Shown here in pieces: positions 32,862-41,961 of a DNA stretch of 64,000 bases. Position 1 is the stretch's first letter, and every line of letters starts with the position of its first letter. Location of the stretch: positions 62,001-126,000 of the forward strand of contig KE159638.1 in the NCBI GenBank assembly GCA_000403315.2. The letters run 5' to 3'. Made by a program: the position numbers and the translations under genes. Origin of the DNA: Lachnospiraceae bacterium A2 (GTDB lineage: Bacteria; Bacillota; Clostridia; Lachnospirales; Lachnospiraceae). The notes beneath the pieces were generated by a model, which saw nothing but the letters and a program-made list of their open reading frames with translations, did not search any database and was not told where the DNA came from.

Positions 32862-33599
32862 ATGGATATGGAAAACCAGAGAGTGGCCTTAATTACAGGC
32901 GGTGCATCAGGACTGGGAAAGATATTAGTGGATGAATTTGTAAAAGAAGGTTACCATGTATGTTTTACTTACTGGAAAAGTAAAGAAAATGCAAACAATT
33001 TGGCAGAACAGTATGGCGATAAGGTACTGGCTTTCCATGCAGATGCTACAGAATATGAAAAAGCATTTGAAGTGGCAGAAACCTGCATAAACCATTTTGG
33101 CAGGCTGGATGTGTTGGTGAATAATGCTGCCGGCGCAAGGGATGCTTCTTTAGTCCGCTTGGAAAAAGAGAATTTTGAATATACCATACAGAATGTGCTC
33201 TATCCAGTATTTTATTATAGTAAAGCAGTTTGTAAATATTTTATTGAAGCGAATAAAGGGAAGATTATTAATATAGGTTCCATAAATGGGCTGCGTGGCC
33301 GGGAAGGAAGCGTTGCGTATTCCACTGCAAAAGCTGGGATTGAAGGGTTTACCAAGACAATTGCAAAAGAACTTGGAAAATATAATATCAATTGCAACGT
33401 GGTAGCTCCGGGCTATATTGACACAGATGGCCAAAAGAATACAAGCGAGCTGATTAAGAAAATGGTATTGGACGAATGTGCGATCAGGAGGCTGACAGAC
33501 CCCATAGAGGTAGCAAACCTGATTGTCTTTTTGGCAGGGGAAAAGTCGAATAATATCACTGGGCAGGTGTATCAGGTTGACTGTGGGCAATACATATGA
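32862..33599 (+). CDS. FabG-like short-chain dehydrogenase/reductase
   Basis: 245 residues, classical SDR. Motifs: ALITGGASGLGKILVDEF (TGxxxGxG), NNAAG, S in IINIGSINGLRGREG and the catalytic YSTAKAGIEGFTKTIAKELG. It most resembles 3-oxoacyl-ACP reductases (FabG). ATG 32862 follows AGAAGG; ATG 32868 is an alternative. Placed between pseG and pseF, with a MaoC-like dehydratase nearby, it may make a 3-hydroxyacyl donor for the hexapeptide transferase. A direct role in sugar reduction is an equally open alternative. Confidence 0.85.
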   Translation: MDMENQRVALITGGASGLGKILVDEFVKEGYHVCFTYWKSKENANNLAEQYGDKVLAFHADATEYEKAFEVAETCINHFGRLDVLVNNAAGARDASLVRLEKENFEYTIQNVLYPVFYYSKAVCKYFIEANKGKIINIGSINGLRGREGSVAYSTAKAGIEGFTKTIAKELGKYNINCNVVAPGYIDTDGQKNTSELIKKMVLDECAIRRLTDPIEVANLIVFLAGEKSNNITGQVYQVDCGQYI

Positions 33600-33703
33600 A
33601 AGTAAAGCCATACGGCAGATTTTCAGTACCATGTCCAGAACAAGAAGGTAAATAGGATAGGGCTGTAGGGAATATGGCATCAAGTTCAGGAGGGAATGGC
33701 AGA

Positions 33704-34444
33704 ATGGGAATAATTGCAATTATACAGGCAAGGATGGGTTCTACGCGGTTTCCGAATAAGGTACTGACGGAGCTTTGCGGAAAACCTATGTTGTGGCATA
33801 TTGTAAATAGGGTCAGGCAGTCAGAATTTGTCAGTGATGTAGTGATTGCCACATCTGTAGAACAGGCAGATGACGCAGTGGAGCAGATGGCAAAAGAAAA
33901 TAATATACTTTGCTGGCGTGGCAGCCAGAATAACGTATTGGAGCGGTTTTATGATTGCGCTACTAAGTATCAGGCGGATATCGTCCTTCGGCTGACAGGT
34001 GACAATGCGCTGGTGGATGCAGGCTTAATTGATATGGGAATTACATATTTTAGGGAAAATAATTTTGATTATATTTATTACCGTGAGGGGCTTCCTCTGG
34101 GAATGGCAGTTGAAATTTTTACATATGCTGCATTGAAACAGGCTTATGAAAATGCAGAAGATGCCCAATGCTTAGAGCATGTGACGCCATACTTGTATAA
34201 AAATCCAGAGCTGTTCCAGTGTAAGCATGTGCCCTGTGTGGGGGAGGATTACAGCCATTTGCGCTGGACGATGGATACAAAACAGGATAAAGAGCTGGTT
34301 ATGGATATTTATGAAAATTTGTATGATAAGAACCAGTATTTTTCTTTTGAGGATATTTTAAAGGAATATGCCGGCCACCCTCAATGGCTGCATATGAACG
34401 AAGATGTGGAACAGAAGAAAGTAACCTACAGCGGGGAAGCATAA
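33704..34444 (+). CDS. pseF: Pseudaminic acid cytidylyltransferase (SpsF/PseF family)
   Basis: 246 residues. It activates the nonulosonic acid with CTP to the CMP-sugar that Maf uses. The start IIAIIQARMGSTRFPNKVLTELCGKPMLWHIVNRV is the nucleotidyltransferase loop of the SpsF/PseF group, and LRLTGDNALVDAGLID the metal-binding region. ATG 33704 is chosen because CAGGAGGG lies nine bases upstream; an earlier start at 33674 adds ten non-conserved residues. Assignment to pseF rests on the full set of neighbours, as the SpsF family is broader. Confidence 0.88.
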   Translation: MGIIAIIQARMGSTRFPNKVLTELCGKPMLWHIVNRVRQSEFVSDVVIATSVEQADDAVEQMAKENNILCWRGSQNNVLERFYDCATKYQADIVLRLTGDNALVDAGLIDMGITYFRENNFDYIYYREGLPLGMAVEIFTYAALKQAYENAEDAQCLEHVTPYLYKNPELFQCKHVPCVGEDYSHLRWTMDTKQDKELVMDIYENLYDKNQYFSFEDILKEYAGHPQWLHMNEDVEQKKVTYSGEA

Positions 34445-34508
34445 TGGAAGGTTTAAGGTTTTTCATGCCGTTTTGTGCTTTGGCAGAGGGAAAGGAATAG
34501 ATATAAGG

Positions 34509-35411
34509 ATGGCAGAATTGTGTTTAGGTACTGTCCAATTTGGGATGGATTATGGAATTAATAATACATTGGGGCAGCCGTCAAAAGAAGAAGTTTTTAA
34601 GATATTAGATCTGGCAGTTGCCCATGGAATTAACGTTTTTGATACGGCGGCAGCTTATGGGAATTCGGAAGAACTTCTTGGGGAGTATTCGGTTTCAAGG
34701 AAGGTAACGGCGGAGAAGTTTAAGGTGGTTTCTAAATTGCCTGCTGGAAACATGGGAGATTTGAAGGACATTTCCAAAAAAATATACCAGGAAGCCTGTG
34801 GTTCTTTAAGGCGGCTGCATACTCAGGATTTATACGGTTATTTGTTGCACAAGGCAGAGTGTATTTATAATCAGGATATCATTGCATCATTGCAAAGAGT
34901 GAAACAGGAAGGCCTGGTAAAAAATATAGGGATATCCATTTATCAGGTAAGTGAGGGCGAAGCAGCCATTGATAGCGGGGTGGTTGATTTTATCCAGATG
35001 CCATACAATGTTTTTGACCAGAGAGGGGATACAACGGGCTTTTTGAAAAAAGCAAAATCAAAAGGGATAACGATATTTACAAGAAGCGTTTTTTTACAAG
35101 GGTTGTTTCTGATGGAACCAGACGATATCCCAGAAAGTTTGGGGAAGGCTAAAAAATACTTAAATGAGTTTGGACAGTTGTTGGAAGAGTTTCAATTGGA
35201 TAAAGTAACTGCATTGCTGAATTATCCTGCAAATAACCCATACATTGATTATGTAGTGGTTGGCGTAGATAATGTTGTGCAGCTTCAGGAGCATATTACA
35301 AAGTTTGGGCGGCAGCTTCCCGCAGGGTTTATGCAGAAAGCCAGGCAGATGTTTAGCCATGTGGAAGAAGAAATTATTATGCCAAATTTGTGGAAGTTAG
35401 GCAGTAAATAA
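34509..35411 (+). CDS. Aldo/keto reductase family protein
   Basis: 300 residues, TIM-barrel AKR. Features: LCLGTVQFGMDYGINNTLGQPSKEEVFKILDLAVAHGINVFDTAAAYGNSEELLGEY (with the catalytic Asp and Tyr in FDTAAAYG), the conserved LHKAE replacing the usual catalytic His region, and an NAD(P)-binding end DYVVVGVDNVVQLQEHI. The start is placed at 34509, giving MAELCLGTVQFG; upstream starts give an unconserved leader. AKRs appear in several nonulosonic acid clusters without a settled role. It lies between pseF and pseC with a 179-base gap behind it. Confidence 0.85.
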   Translation: MAELCLGTVQFGMDYGINNTLGQPSKEEVFKILDLAVAHGINVFDTAAAYGNSEELLGEYSVSRKVTAEKFKVVSKLPAGNMGDLKDISKKIYQEACGSLRRLHTQDLYGYLLHKAECIYNQDIIASLQRVKQEGLVKNIGISIYQVSEGEAAIDSGVVDFIQMPYNVFDQRGDTTGFLKKAKSKGITIFTRSVFLQGLFLMEPDDIPESLGKAKKYLNEFGQLLEEFQLDKVTALLNYPANNPYIDYVVVGVDNVVQLQEHITKFGRQLPAGFMQKARQMFSHVEEEIIMPNLWKLGSK

Positions 35412-35590
35412 GGCGGCAATGGTTGGCAATTATGCTAAGCGCCATAGAAGGCAGAAGTATATAAAAGTGTAAGAAGAAATCATTAAGTTTAATTTTATAA
35501 CAAGTGAGAAAGAGTATAAGTGATAATTAGTAAGCCTAATTAGTATAAAGTTGGGAAGAAATTAAATAAAAAGAGAAAAGAGTGGTAAAA

Positions 35591-36715
35591 ATGTACATCC
35601 CATACGGACATCAGACAATTGAAGAAGATGATATTCAGGCAGTCGTGGACGTGCTTCGTTCTGACTTTTTAACAACAGGGCCTGTTGTGGAAAAATTTGA
35701 GCAAAAGGTTGCAGAATATGTTGGAGCGAACTATGCAGTGGCTGTATCAAACGGCACTGCCGCTCTCCATGTTGCCTGCCTTGCAGCGGGAATCGGCGAA
35801 GGGGACGAGGTGATAACTACCCCCATTACCTTTGCTGCATCTGCAAACTGTGTCCTATATTGTGGAGGGACGCCGGTATTTGCAGATATCAATCCAGTTA
35901 CTTATAATATTGACCCAGAGGACATAGAGCGGAAAATAACAGACAAAACAAAGGCCATTATCCCCGTGCATTTTACAGGCCAGCCTTGTGAAATGGATGA
36001 AATACGGCAAATAGCAGAGAAATACCATTTGACTGTGATTGAGGATGGCGCCCATGCTCTTGGGGCAGAATATAAAGGGAAAAAAATTGGCGCTTTTTCA
36101 GATATGGTAACATTTAGTTTTCATCCAGTAAAACCGATTACAACAGGGGAAGGCGGAATGGTAGTTACCAATGATGAAAACTTATATGAGCGCCTGAAAC
36201 TATTCCGCAGCCATGGAATCACAAGGGAAGAAAACTTGATGCAGCAAAAGGAGGATGAAGGCGGCTGGTATTATGAGCAGTTGGAATTGGGTTATAATTA
36301 CCGTATGACGGATATCCAAGCTGCCCTTGGCTGCAGCCAGATGAATAAGCTGGACATGTTTTTGGCACGTAGAAGGCAATTAGTGGAACGGTATAACCAA
36401 GCATTTGCAGGAATTCCGAATTTGGTGGTTCCCAAGCAACTGGAAAATACAAAGAGCGGCTGGCATCTTTATGTTGTGCAGGTTTTAGGGAGGGACAGGA
36501 AGGAAGTGTTTGCAGCTTTGCAAAAGGTTGGCATCGGCGTAAATGTCCATTATATCCCGTTATACCATCATCCTTATTACAAGAACCATGGATATCAGGG
36601 AATTTTCTGCCCAAATGCGGAAAGTTTGTACCAGCATATGATAAGCTTGCCGCTGTATCCGGGCATGACAGATGAGATGCAGGATATTGTGGTTGAAAAC
36701 CTCCTTAAAATTTAG
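35591..36715 (+). CDS. pseC: UDP-4-amino-4,6-dideoxy-N-acetyl-beta-L-altrosamine transaminase
   Basis: 374 residues, DegT/DnrJ/EryC1 aminotransferase. It transfers an amino group to the C4 keto sugar made by PseB. The front MYIPYGHQTIEEDDIQAVVDVLRSDFLTTGPVVEKFEQKVAEYVGA is diagnostic for PseC. The PLP Lys is in FSFHPVKPITTGEGGMVVTND. Its position at the far end of the operon, away from pseB and pseH, is unusual because pseB-pseC are normally adjacent. A 179-base gap precedes it; the RBS is weak. A hairpin downstream probably terminates the pse transcript. Confidence 0.95.
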   Translation: MYIPYGHQTIEEDDIQAVVDVLRSDFLTTGPVVEKFEQKVAEYVGANYAVAVSNGTAALHVACLAAGIGEGDEVITTPITFAASANCVLYCGGTPVFADINPVTYNIDPEDIERKITDKTKAIIPVHFTGQPCEMDEIRQIAEKYHLTVIEDGAHALGAEYKGKKIGAFSDMVTFSFHPVKPITTGEGGMVVTNDENLYERLKLFRSHGITREENLMQQKEDEGGWYYEQLELGYNYRMTDIQAALGCSQMNKLDMFLARRRQLVERYNQAFAGIPNLVVPKQLENTKSGWHLYVVQVLGRDRKEVFAALQKVGIGVNVHYIPLYHHPYYKNHGYQGIFCPNAESLYQHMISLPLYPGMTDEMQDIVVENLLKI

Positions 36716-36749
36716 GAATCGTTTTAGGATAAAGAGGAGCTTGCCCATG

Positions 36750-36797
36750 CAGCCCTGCTTTGATATAAACCATGCAAAGCAGGGCTGTACTTCGTGT
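36750..36797 (+). terminator. Hairpin terminator after pseC
   Basis: CAGCCCTGCTTTG (36750-36762) pairs perfectly with CAAAGCAGGGCTG (36775-36787), loop 12 bases. The T-rich run is weak (TACTTCGTGTTTT), so termination efficiency is uncertain. The 36798-37120 stretch beyond it is AT-rich and holds no other visible feature. Confidence 0.7.
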
Positions 36798-37120
36798 TTT
36801 CTAGGAATATCCCTCATAGCTTGGCTGCTACTCTTTTGCTGCATTTTCATTTAATATTTTTTCCTTTTATAGGAAGGTTCCCCATAATCCCGCTGTTTTT
36901 TGCTGTACCTTTGCACATTATTTTCTCTCTTTTCATTGTGTTTTCCCCAAAAATCCGATATACTAAAACTCAGTAAAACCTTAGTATCCCAGCAAACTTT
37001 TTGTTTTTCAGTATACAGGGAATTTAGTAGAACCGTTTTGGCTTGCTGTCTGGCTCCAATGAGTTCCCTGTGTCGTTTGCTCTGGGGAAAAATCGGATCA
37101 TCCAAAGAGAGGAGGCTCCC

Positions 37121-38830
37121 ATGGCAAGAAAAACAGGCATCGGCCACCAAGATTTTGAAACTGTAAGGCGCACCAACAATTTTTATGTAGACAAGACAGA
37201 TTTCATCCGGGAATGGTGGGAATCAAACGACATTGTGACGCTTATCGCCCGCCCAAGGCGGTTCGGCAAGACCCTGAATATGAGTATGCTGGAAAAGTTC
37301 TTTTCCATAGAATATGCCGGCCGGGGAGATTTGTTTGAAGGGCTTTCCATCTGGAAAAAGGAGGAATACCGCAAGCTGCAGGGCACGTATCCAGTCATCA
37401 GCGTTAGCTTTGCAAATGTGAAGGGCGGAACTTATGAAGTTGCCCGGGATATGTTTGCCCAAATTCTGATAGATTTGTATAACAGCTATTATTTCCTGCT
37501 GGAAAGCGATATCTTAACCCAGCAGGAAAAAGGCTACTTTGCCAGTATCAATGATGGCATGACAGATGCTGTCGCATCTATGTCTTTGAAAAGGCTTGCA
37601 ATCTGCATGGAGCATTATTATGGCAAACATGTCATCATTTTGCTGGACGAATACGACACCCCCATGCAGGAAGCCTATATGAACGGCTATTGGGAGGAGA
37701 TGGTGTCTTTTATCAAGAACCTATTCAATGCCACCTTCAAGACGAACCCCTGCCTGGAGCGGGCAGTCCTGACAGGGATTACAAGGGTCAGCAAAGAATC
37801 CGTCTTTTCAGACCTGAATAACCTGCGGGTGGTTACCACCACGTCAGAGGAATATGCGGAATGTTTCGGGTTCACGGAGCAGGAGGTGTTTGACGCACTG
37901 GATGAGTTTGGCCTGTCTGACCGGAGGCAGGAAGTGAAAAAATGGTATGACGGGTTCACCTTTGGGAAGAAGACGGACATCTATAACCCATGGTCTGTGC
38001 TATATTACCTTTCTGCCCGGAAAGTGGGCGCTTACTGGGCCAATACCAGCTCTAACGGCCTGGTGGGGAAGCTGGTGCAGGAAGGGAACAAGAACGTGAA
38101 GCTGGAATTTGAAACATTGCTGCGCGGGGGGACAATCCCAGTCCTTGTGGACGAGCAGATTGTGTTCAGCCAGTTGCTTGCAAAGAAGGATGCGCTGTGG
38201 AACTTCCTGCTGGCCACAGGCTACCTGAAAGTGGCGCACACGGAATCTGTGGAACCGGACGGCAGGAGCCACTGCCAGCTTGCGCTGACGAACTGGGAAG
38301 TGCAAACCATGTTTGAGGATTTGGTGCTGGGCTGGTTTGAGAGCGGGGAGAATGACTATTACAATGATTTTATCAAGGCATTGATGTTAGATGATGTGGA
38401 TGCCATGAATGAATATATGAACCGGATGGCTGGGGCAACGTTCAGCTATTTTGACACAGGGAAAAAGCCGTCCAAGGAAGAACCAGAACGGTTCTACCAT
38501 GGGTTTGTGCTGGGGCTTATGGTGGATTTGGCAGGCCGCTATGTGCTCATCTCCAACCGGGAGAGTGGGTTTGGCAGGTATGATGTAATGCTTGAGCCAA
38601 AAAAACGGGAAGATGACGCTATCATTATGGAATTTAAAGTATTCCACCCAGTAAAAGAGAAGGATTTACAGGAAACGGTAGCATCCGCCCTAGCCCAGAT
38701 AGAGGAAAAGAATTACGCCGCAAGCCTGCTGGCAAAAGGAATCCCGCAGGACAAGATACGCTGTTACGGCTTTGCCTTTCAAGGGAAAACAGTATTGATA
38801 GGGAGAAATGAGGAATTCCCTTGTAAATAG
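37121..38830 (+). CDS. AAA-ATPase-like protein with a C-terminal PD-(D/E)XK nuclease domain
   Basis: 569 residues, the common gut-bacterial AAA-ATPase_like + PDDEXK_9 architecture (function unknown). The N-terminus has VDKTDFIREWWES and the P-loop LIARPRRFGKTLNMSMLEKFF; Walker B is VIILLDEYDTPMQEAYMNGYWEEM. The C-terminal nuclease-like motif is GRYDVMLEPKKREDDAIIMEFK (Asp..Glu-x-Lys). ATG 37121 follows GAGGAGG by six bases. It has its own transcription gap on both sides and is not part of the sugar operon by spacing. This family is often mobile and multicopy. A defence or toxin role is often assumed but unproven. Confidence 0.88.
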   Translation: MARKTGIGHQDFETVRRTNNFYVDKTDFIREWWESNDIVTLIARPRRFGKTLNMSMLEKFFSIEYAGRGDLFEGLSIWKKEEYRKLQGTYPVISVSFANVKGGTYEVARDMFAQILIDLYNSYYFLLESDILTQQEKGYFASINDGMTDAVASMSLKRLAICMEHYYGKHVIILLDEYDTPMQEAYMNGYWEEMVSFIKNLFNATFKTNPCLERAVLTGITRVSKESVFSDLNNLRVVTTTSEEYAECFGFTEQEVFDALDEFGLSDRRQEVKKWYDGFTFGKKTDIYNPWSVLYYLSARKVGAYWANTSSNGLVGKLVQEGNKNVKLEFETLLRGGTIPVLVDEQIVFSQLLAKKDALWNFLLATGYLKVAHTESVEPDGRSHCQLALTNWEVQTMFEDLVLGWFESGENDYYNDFIKALMLDDVDAMNEYMNRMAGATFSYFDTGKKPSKEEPERFYHGFVLGLMVDLAGRYVLISNRESGFGRYDVMLEPKKREDDAIIMEFKVFHPVKEKDLQETVASALAQIEEKNYAASLLAKGIPQDKIRCYGFAFQGKTVLIGRNEEFPCK

Positions 38831-38960
38831 CCATAATTTTTACTATAATTAATACATGGTGTCCAACATGGGAGTATGCTGCATCATTATTTGAATGGAA
38901 GCGGGAAATGGCAATTTTCCAATTTAAATTTAGGAGATAGAAGAAGGACGGTAGGTAGCG

Positions 38961-39992
38961 ATGGAATTAGAGCAGCAATTTTTAAGCCTTCTTGGGATTG
39001 TAGAAGGCTTGCAGCGGAGGGTATATCAATTAGAGGAAGAAAACAGGCTGCTGACTCGCGGGCAGAAGCAGATTCTGGAGTGGGCAGAGCAGAAGCAGCA
39101 GGACAATATTTATTTTCAGGAAAATGCAGTTTATGAACTTTGGGACAGGATACAGCACCCTATGGATGGTTTTTTCCCGAAAATTGCCAGGGGCGAGCAG
39201 GCCATTGATGAGATTGTTGCCCATGGGAAGTCTTTGGCAAGGTTCGGGGACGGGGAATTTGCAGCGATTGCAGGGCGCATCCGCCACAGGTTCCAGACAG
39301 AGGTGGAGGAGGAATTAAGCCATCGGCTGAAAGAGGTGCTCCAGTCAGAGGACAGCAACCTGCTGATTGGGATTGCCGACAATTATGGCAGTTTGGAAAA
39401 GTATAATGAGCAGTCCAGAAGGGAAATCCGCTGTTACCTGAACCCGCAGGTGCGTAAGGAGCATCTGGAGCTTCTGCACCCCGAGAAAACTTATTATGAT
39501 GCTTATGTGACAAGGCCATATGTGATGTTCCGTGACAACCAGACAGACGCCCCCAAAAAGCGTTTTGCATACCTGAAAAAAATATGGGATGGGCGCGACT
39601 GCATTTTTGTGGAGGGGTGCTGCACAGGCCTTGGCGTGGGGAATGATTTATTTGACAATGCAAAAAGCATCCAGAGGATTTTAGGGCCTGCGGAAAACGC
39701 TTTTTCCAGATATCAGGAAATTCTGGATTGCTGCATGGCGCAGGAAAAAGGCACGCTGTTTTTGCTTGCCCTTGGAGCAGCAGCCACTGTGCTTGCCAGT
39801 GACCTGTGCAAGGCAGGGTACCAGGCGGTAGACGTAGGGCATGTGGATTTGGAGTATGAATGGTTTTTACGGGGCGAAGGGTGCAGGACGCCCATAGACG
39901 GTAAGTACAACAATGAGCTGGGGGAGGAGCAGGTGCTTATGCCCATTCAGGATGAAGCTTACCTTAGGCAGGTAATTGCAGATTTTTCATGA
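38961..39992 (+). CDS. GT-D fold (DUF1792) glycosyltransferase
   Basis: 343 residues. The N-terminal ~70 residues are coiled coil (LLGIVEGLQRRVYQLEEENRLLTRGQKQILEWAEQ). The DUF1792 domain begins with LARFGDGEFAAIAG and includes DCIFVEGCCTGLGVGNDLFDNAKSIQRILGPAENAFSRYQEIL, close to the GT-D signature first described in the Fap1 adhesin glycosylation enzymes. It probably adds a sugar to a glycoprotein, here plausibly flagellin. The next glycosyltransferase starts ten bases after its stop. A coiled coil at the front may bind the target. Confidence 0.87.
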   Translation: MELEQQFLSLLGIVEGLQRRVYQLEEENRLLTRGQKQILEWAEQKQQDNIYFQENAVYELWDRIQHPMDGFFPKIARGEQAIDEIVAHGKSLARFGDGEFAAIAGRIRHRFQTEVEEELSHRLKEVLQSEDSNLLIGIADNYGSLEKYNEQSRREIRCYLNPQVRKEHLELLHPEKTYYDAYVTRPYVMFRDNQTDAPKKRFAYLKKIWDGRDCIFVEGCCTGLGVGNDLFDNAKSIQRILGPAENAFSRYQEILDCCMAQEKGTLFLLALGAAATVLASDLCKAGYQAVDVGHVDLEYEWFLRGEGCRTPIDGKYNNELGEEQVLMPIQDEAYLRQVIADFS

Positions 39993-40002
39993 GGAAAGAA
40001 AA

Positions 40003-41166
40003 ATGAACATATTATTTTATCGGTACAACAGTATTTGCGAGCCGGATGTTATTGCGGTGATGAAACGGCTGGGGCATACAGTAACTGAAATTACGGAAGA
40101 AATGAGGAACAAGGAGCTGGGGGCAAGGGGACAGATGAATTTAGTCAGCGCGGCCCTGAAAAAGCAGGAAAGCCAGATGGTGTTCAGCATCAATTTTTTC
40201 CCGGTCGTTTCTGAGGTATGCAATATTTTCCACATCCCATATGTCTGCTGGATTGTGGACAGCCCGGTAATGGAGCTGTATTCCCATTCCGTGAGGAACG
40301 GGTGGAACCGTATTTTCCTGTTTGACTACGCTTTGTATGAGGAATTCCGCCCGGAGAACCCAAAGGGGATATTTTATCTGCCCTTGGGGGCGGATTATGC
40401 CCGGTTGGACCCATTGCTGGAAAACATCACGAAAAAGGACAAGGAGAAATATGCTGCTGAGGTTTCCTTTATTGGCTCCCTGTATACGGAGAAGTGCCCC
40501 TACAACCGCCTGAAAGAAGAATCCTGGATGAAAGGGTATCTGGATGGCGTGATTCAGGCGCAGCTAAAGGTCTATGGGTATAATTTTTTAGAGGAATGTA
40601 TTACAGATGAAATTTTGCAGCAGTTTAAGGAAAAAGTGCCCTTTTACCAGTTCCCGGAAAAAGCAAACCACAATGACAGGGCTGCCATGGCGCACCTTTA
40701 TTTGGGAAATAAGGTTACGGAGCAGGAACGGCTGCAGCTTTTGAAACGGGTGTCCGAGGAGTTCTCTCTGGATTTGTATACGGCAAGTGATTTCAGCCCG
40801 CTTCCCAAGGCAAATTACCGGGGGCTGGCAAGAAGCACCACGGAAATGCCCAAGATTTTCCGCCTTTCTAAAATTAACCTGAATTTTACTTCCAAGCCTA
40901 TCCGCACAGGGATTCCTTTGCGGCTTTGGGATATTTTGGGCGCTGGGGGATTTGTACTGACGAATTACCAAAGTGAAATCCCAGAGTACTTTGAAGTTGG
41001 GAAAGACCTGGATATTTTTGCCAGCGAGGAAGAATTGGTGGAAAAAATCAGGTATTATTTGGAGCATGAGGAAGAACGGGAGGAAATTGCCCGGAATGGA
41101 TACCAGAAGGCGAAGGAGAAGTATTCCCTGGAACTGCGGGTGAAGCAGATTTTGCAGACTGTCTAA
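40003..41166 (+). CDS. CgeB-type (DUF3880 plus GT1-like) glycosyltransferase
   Basis: 387 residues. The N-terminal DUF3880 region includes MNILFYRYNSICEPDVIAVMKRLGHTV and WIVDSPVMELYSHSV; the C-terminal half is a glycosyltransferase-1-like domain (NLNFTSKPIRTGIPLRLWDILGAGGFVLTNYQSEIPEYFEVGKDLDIFASEEELVEKIRYYLEHEEEREEIARNGYQKAKEKY). The ATG follows GAGGAAAG, ten bases after the GT-D gene. CgeB-type enzymes glycosylate spore and surface proteins. With GT-D and the unknown 123-residue gene it forms a small separate module. Confidence 0.87.
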   Translation: MNILFYRYNSICEPDVIAVMKRLGHTVTEITEEMRNKELGARGQMNLVSAALKKQESQMVFSINFFPVVSEVCNIFHIPYVCWIVDSPVMELYSHSVRNGWNRIFLFDYALYEEFRPENPKGIFYLPLGADYARLDPLLENITKKDKEKYAAEVSFIGSLYTEKCPYNRLKEESWMKGYLDGVIQAQLKVYGYNFLEECITDEILQQFKEKVPFYQFPEKANHNDRAAMAHLYLGNKVTEQERLQLLKRVSEEFSLDLYTASDFSPLPKANYRGLARSTTEMPKIFRLSKINLNFTSKPIRTGIPLRLWDILGAGGFVLTNYQSEIPEYFEVGKDLDIFASEEELVEKIRYYLEHEEEREEIARNGYQKAKEKYSLELRVKQILQTV

Positions 41167-41244
41167 AAAAGGCAGCTTGGCAGCAATGGAAGGAATGGCA
41201 AAAACAGTACCATTAACACAAAGGAATAAGGAGGAAATGATATC

Positions 41245-41616
41245 ATGGAAGATATCCGCGCACAGCAGATAGAAGCACTGGAGGTTTTTAAAAATTATAA
41301 TAGCCGTCTTGTAAAAAGCATGGACAACATCATCCCGGAGTTAGAAGGCGACCGCAAGGATGACACAGACAAGTTCTTAGATGAAATTGTCAAAGGGATT
41401 AACTGGGAAATCGGCATCTTAAACGGAACTATGGATTTTATCAACGAGAAAGTAGAACGCATCAAAAAAGAAGAAATTAACGCCAGCATCCTAAAACTCA
41501 GCAAAGCTTTGGAAGGGAAAAAAGACAGCGAAATAGCTGCATCCTTAAAGGAAACCCTTCCCGTATTTGAAAACTTTGGAAAAGTTGCAGCCGAAGTCCT
41601 AAAGGACGCAAAATAA
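41245..41616 (+). CDS. Small helical protein of unknown function after the glycosyltransferases
   Basis: 123 residues, not recognised. It is a helical bundle by composition (QQIEALEVFKNYNSRLVKSMDNIIPEL; DEIVKGINWEIGILNGTMDFINEKVERI). It lacks a signal peptide or membrane span. AAGGAGG lies upstream of the ATG. Its size and helical build resemble flagellar chaperones, and it sits near the second flagellin, but no family motif supports that. The codon style toward the 3' end shifts to C-ending codons. Confidence 0.65.
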   Translation: MEDIRAQQIEALEVFKNYNSRLVKSMDNIIPELEGDRKDDTDKFLDEIVKGINWEIGILNGTMDFINEKVERIKKEEINASILKLSKALEGKKDSEIAASLKETLPVFENFGKVAAEVLKDAK

Positions 41617-41745
41617 GCCTGCCACAAGAAACGTTACTGTGAACGCCATGGGTGTGAACAGTAGAGAAAATAGTACCAGGAAACCAAATTTTCCCAAATA
41701 CCCATTGCAAAAATCCCTTTCTTTGTTATAATAAAATTAACCATA

Positions 41746-41911
41746 CTAGTGTAGTGTATCATTCACTTTCAGCCAAATAACGTAGAATGAATTTTCAGGC
41801 TGCAAGGCGGCTGAATGAGGCGATGCGGTGGCATCGTTGATTGAAGCCAACGCAGCAGATGGAAATTCAGACAAGTTAATTTGACGAAATGTGAATGATA
41901 CACTACACTAG
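41746..41911. mobile_element. MITE-like element with perfect 21-bp terminal inverted repeats
   Basis: The first 21 bases (41746-41766, starting CTAGTGTAGTGTATCATTC) are the exact reverse complement of the last 21 (41891-41911). The 166-bp interior codes for nothing but contains a GCGATGC/GCATCG hairpin. Flanking bases show no clear target duplication. It sits 50 bases before the second flagellin, between that gene and the unknown 123-residue gene; no other feature was seen in 41617-41961. Confidence 0.8.
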
Positions 41912-41961
41912 CAATGACTGGCATAAGAATATAAGGAACAAGATAGGAAGGAGGTTATGAT

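Noticed and set aside
36948..36956. CCGATAT in the gap before the AAA/PD-(D/E)XK gene
   Set aside because: No TAAA at the needed distance upstream, so it is not called a SigD promoter.
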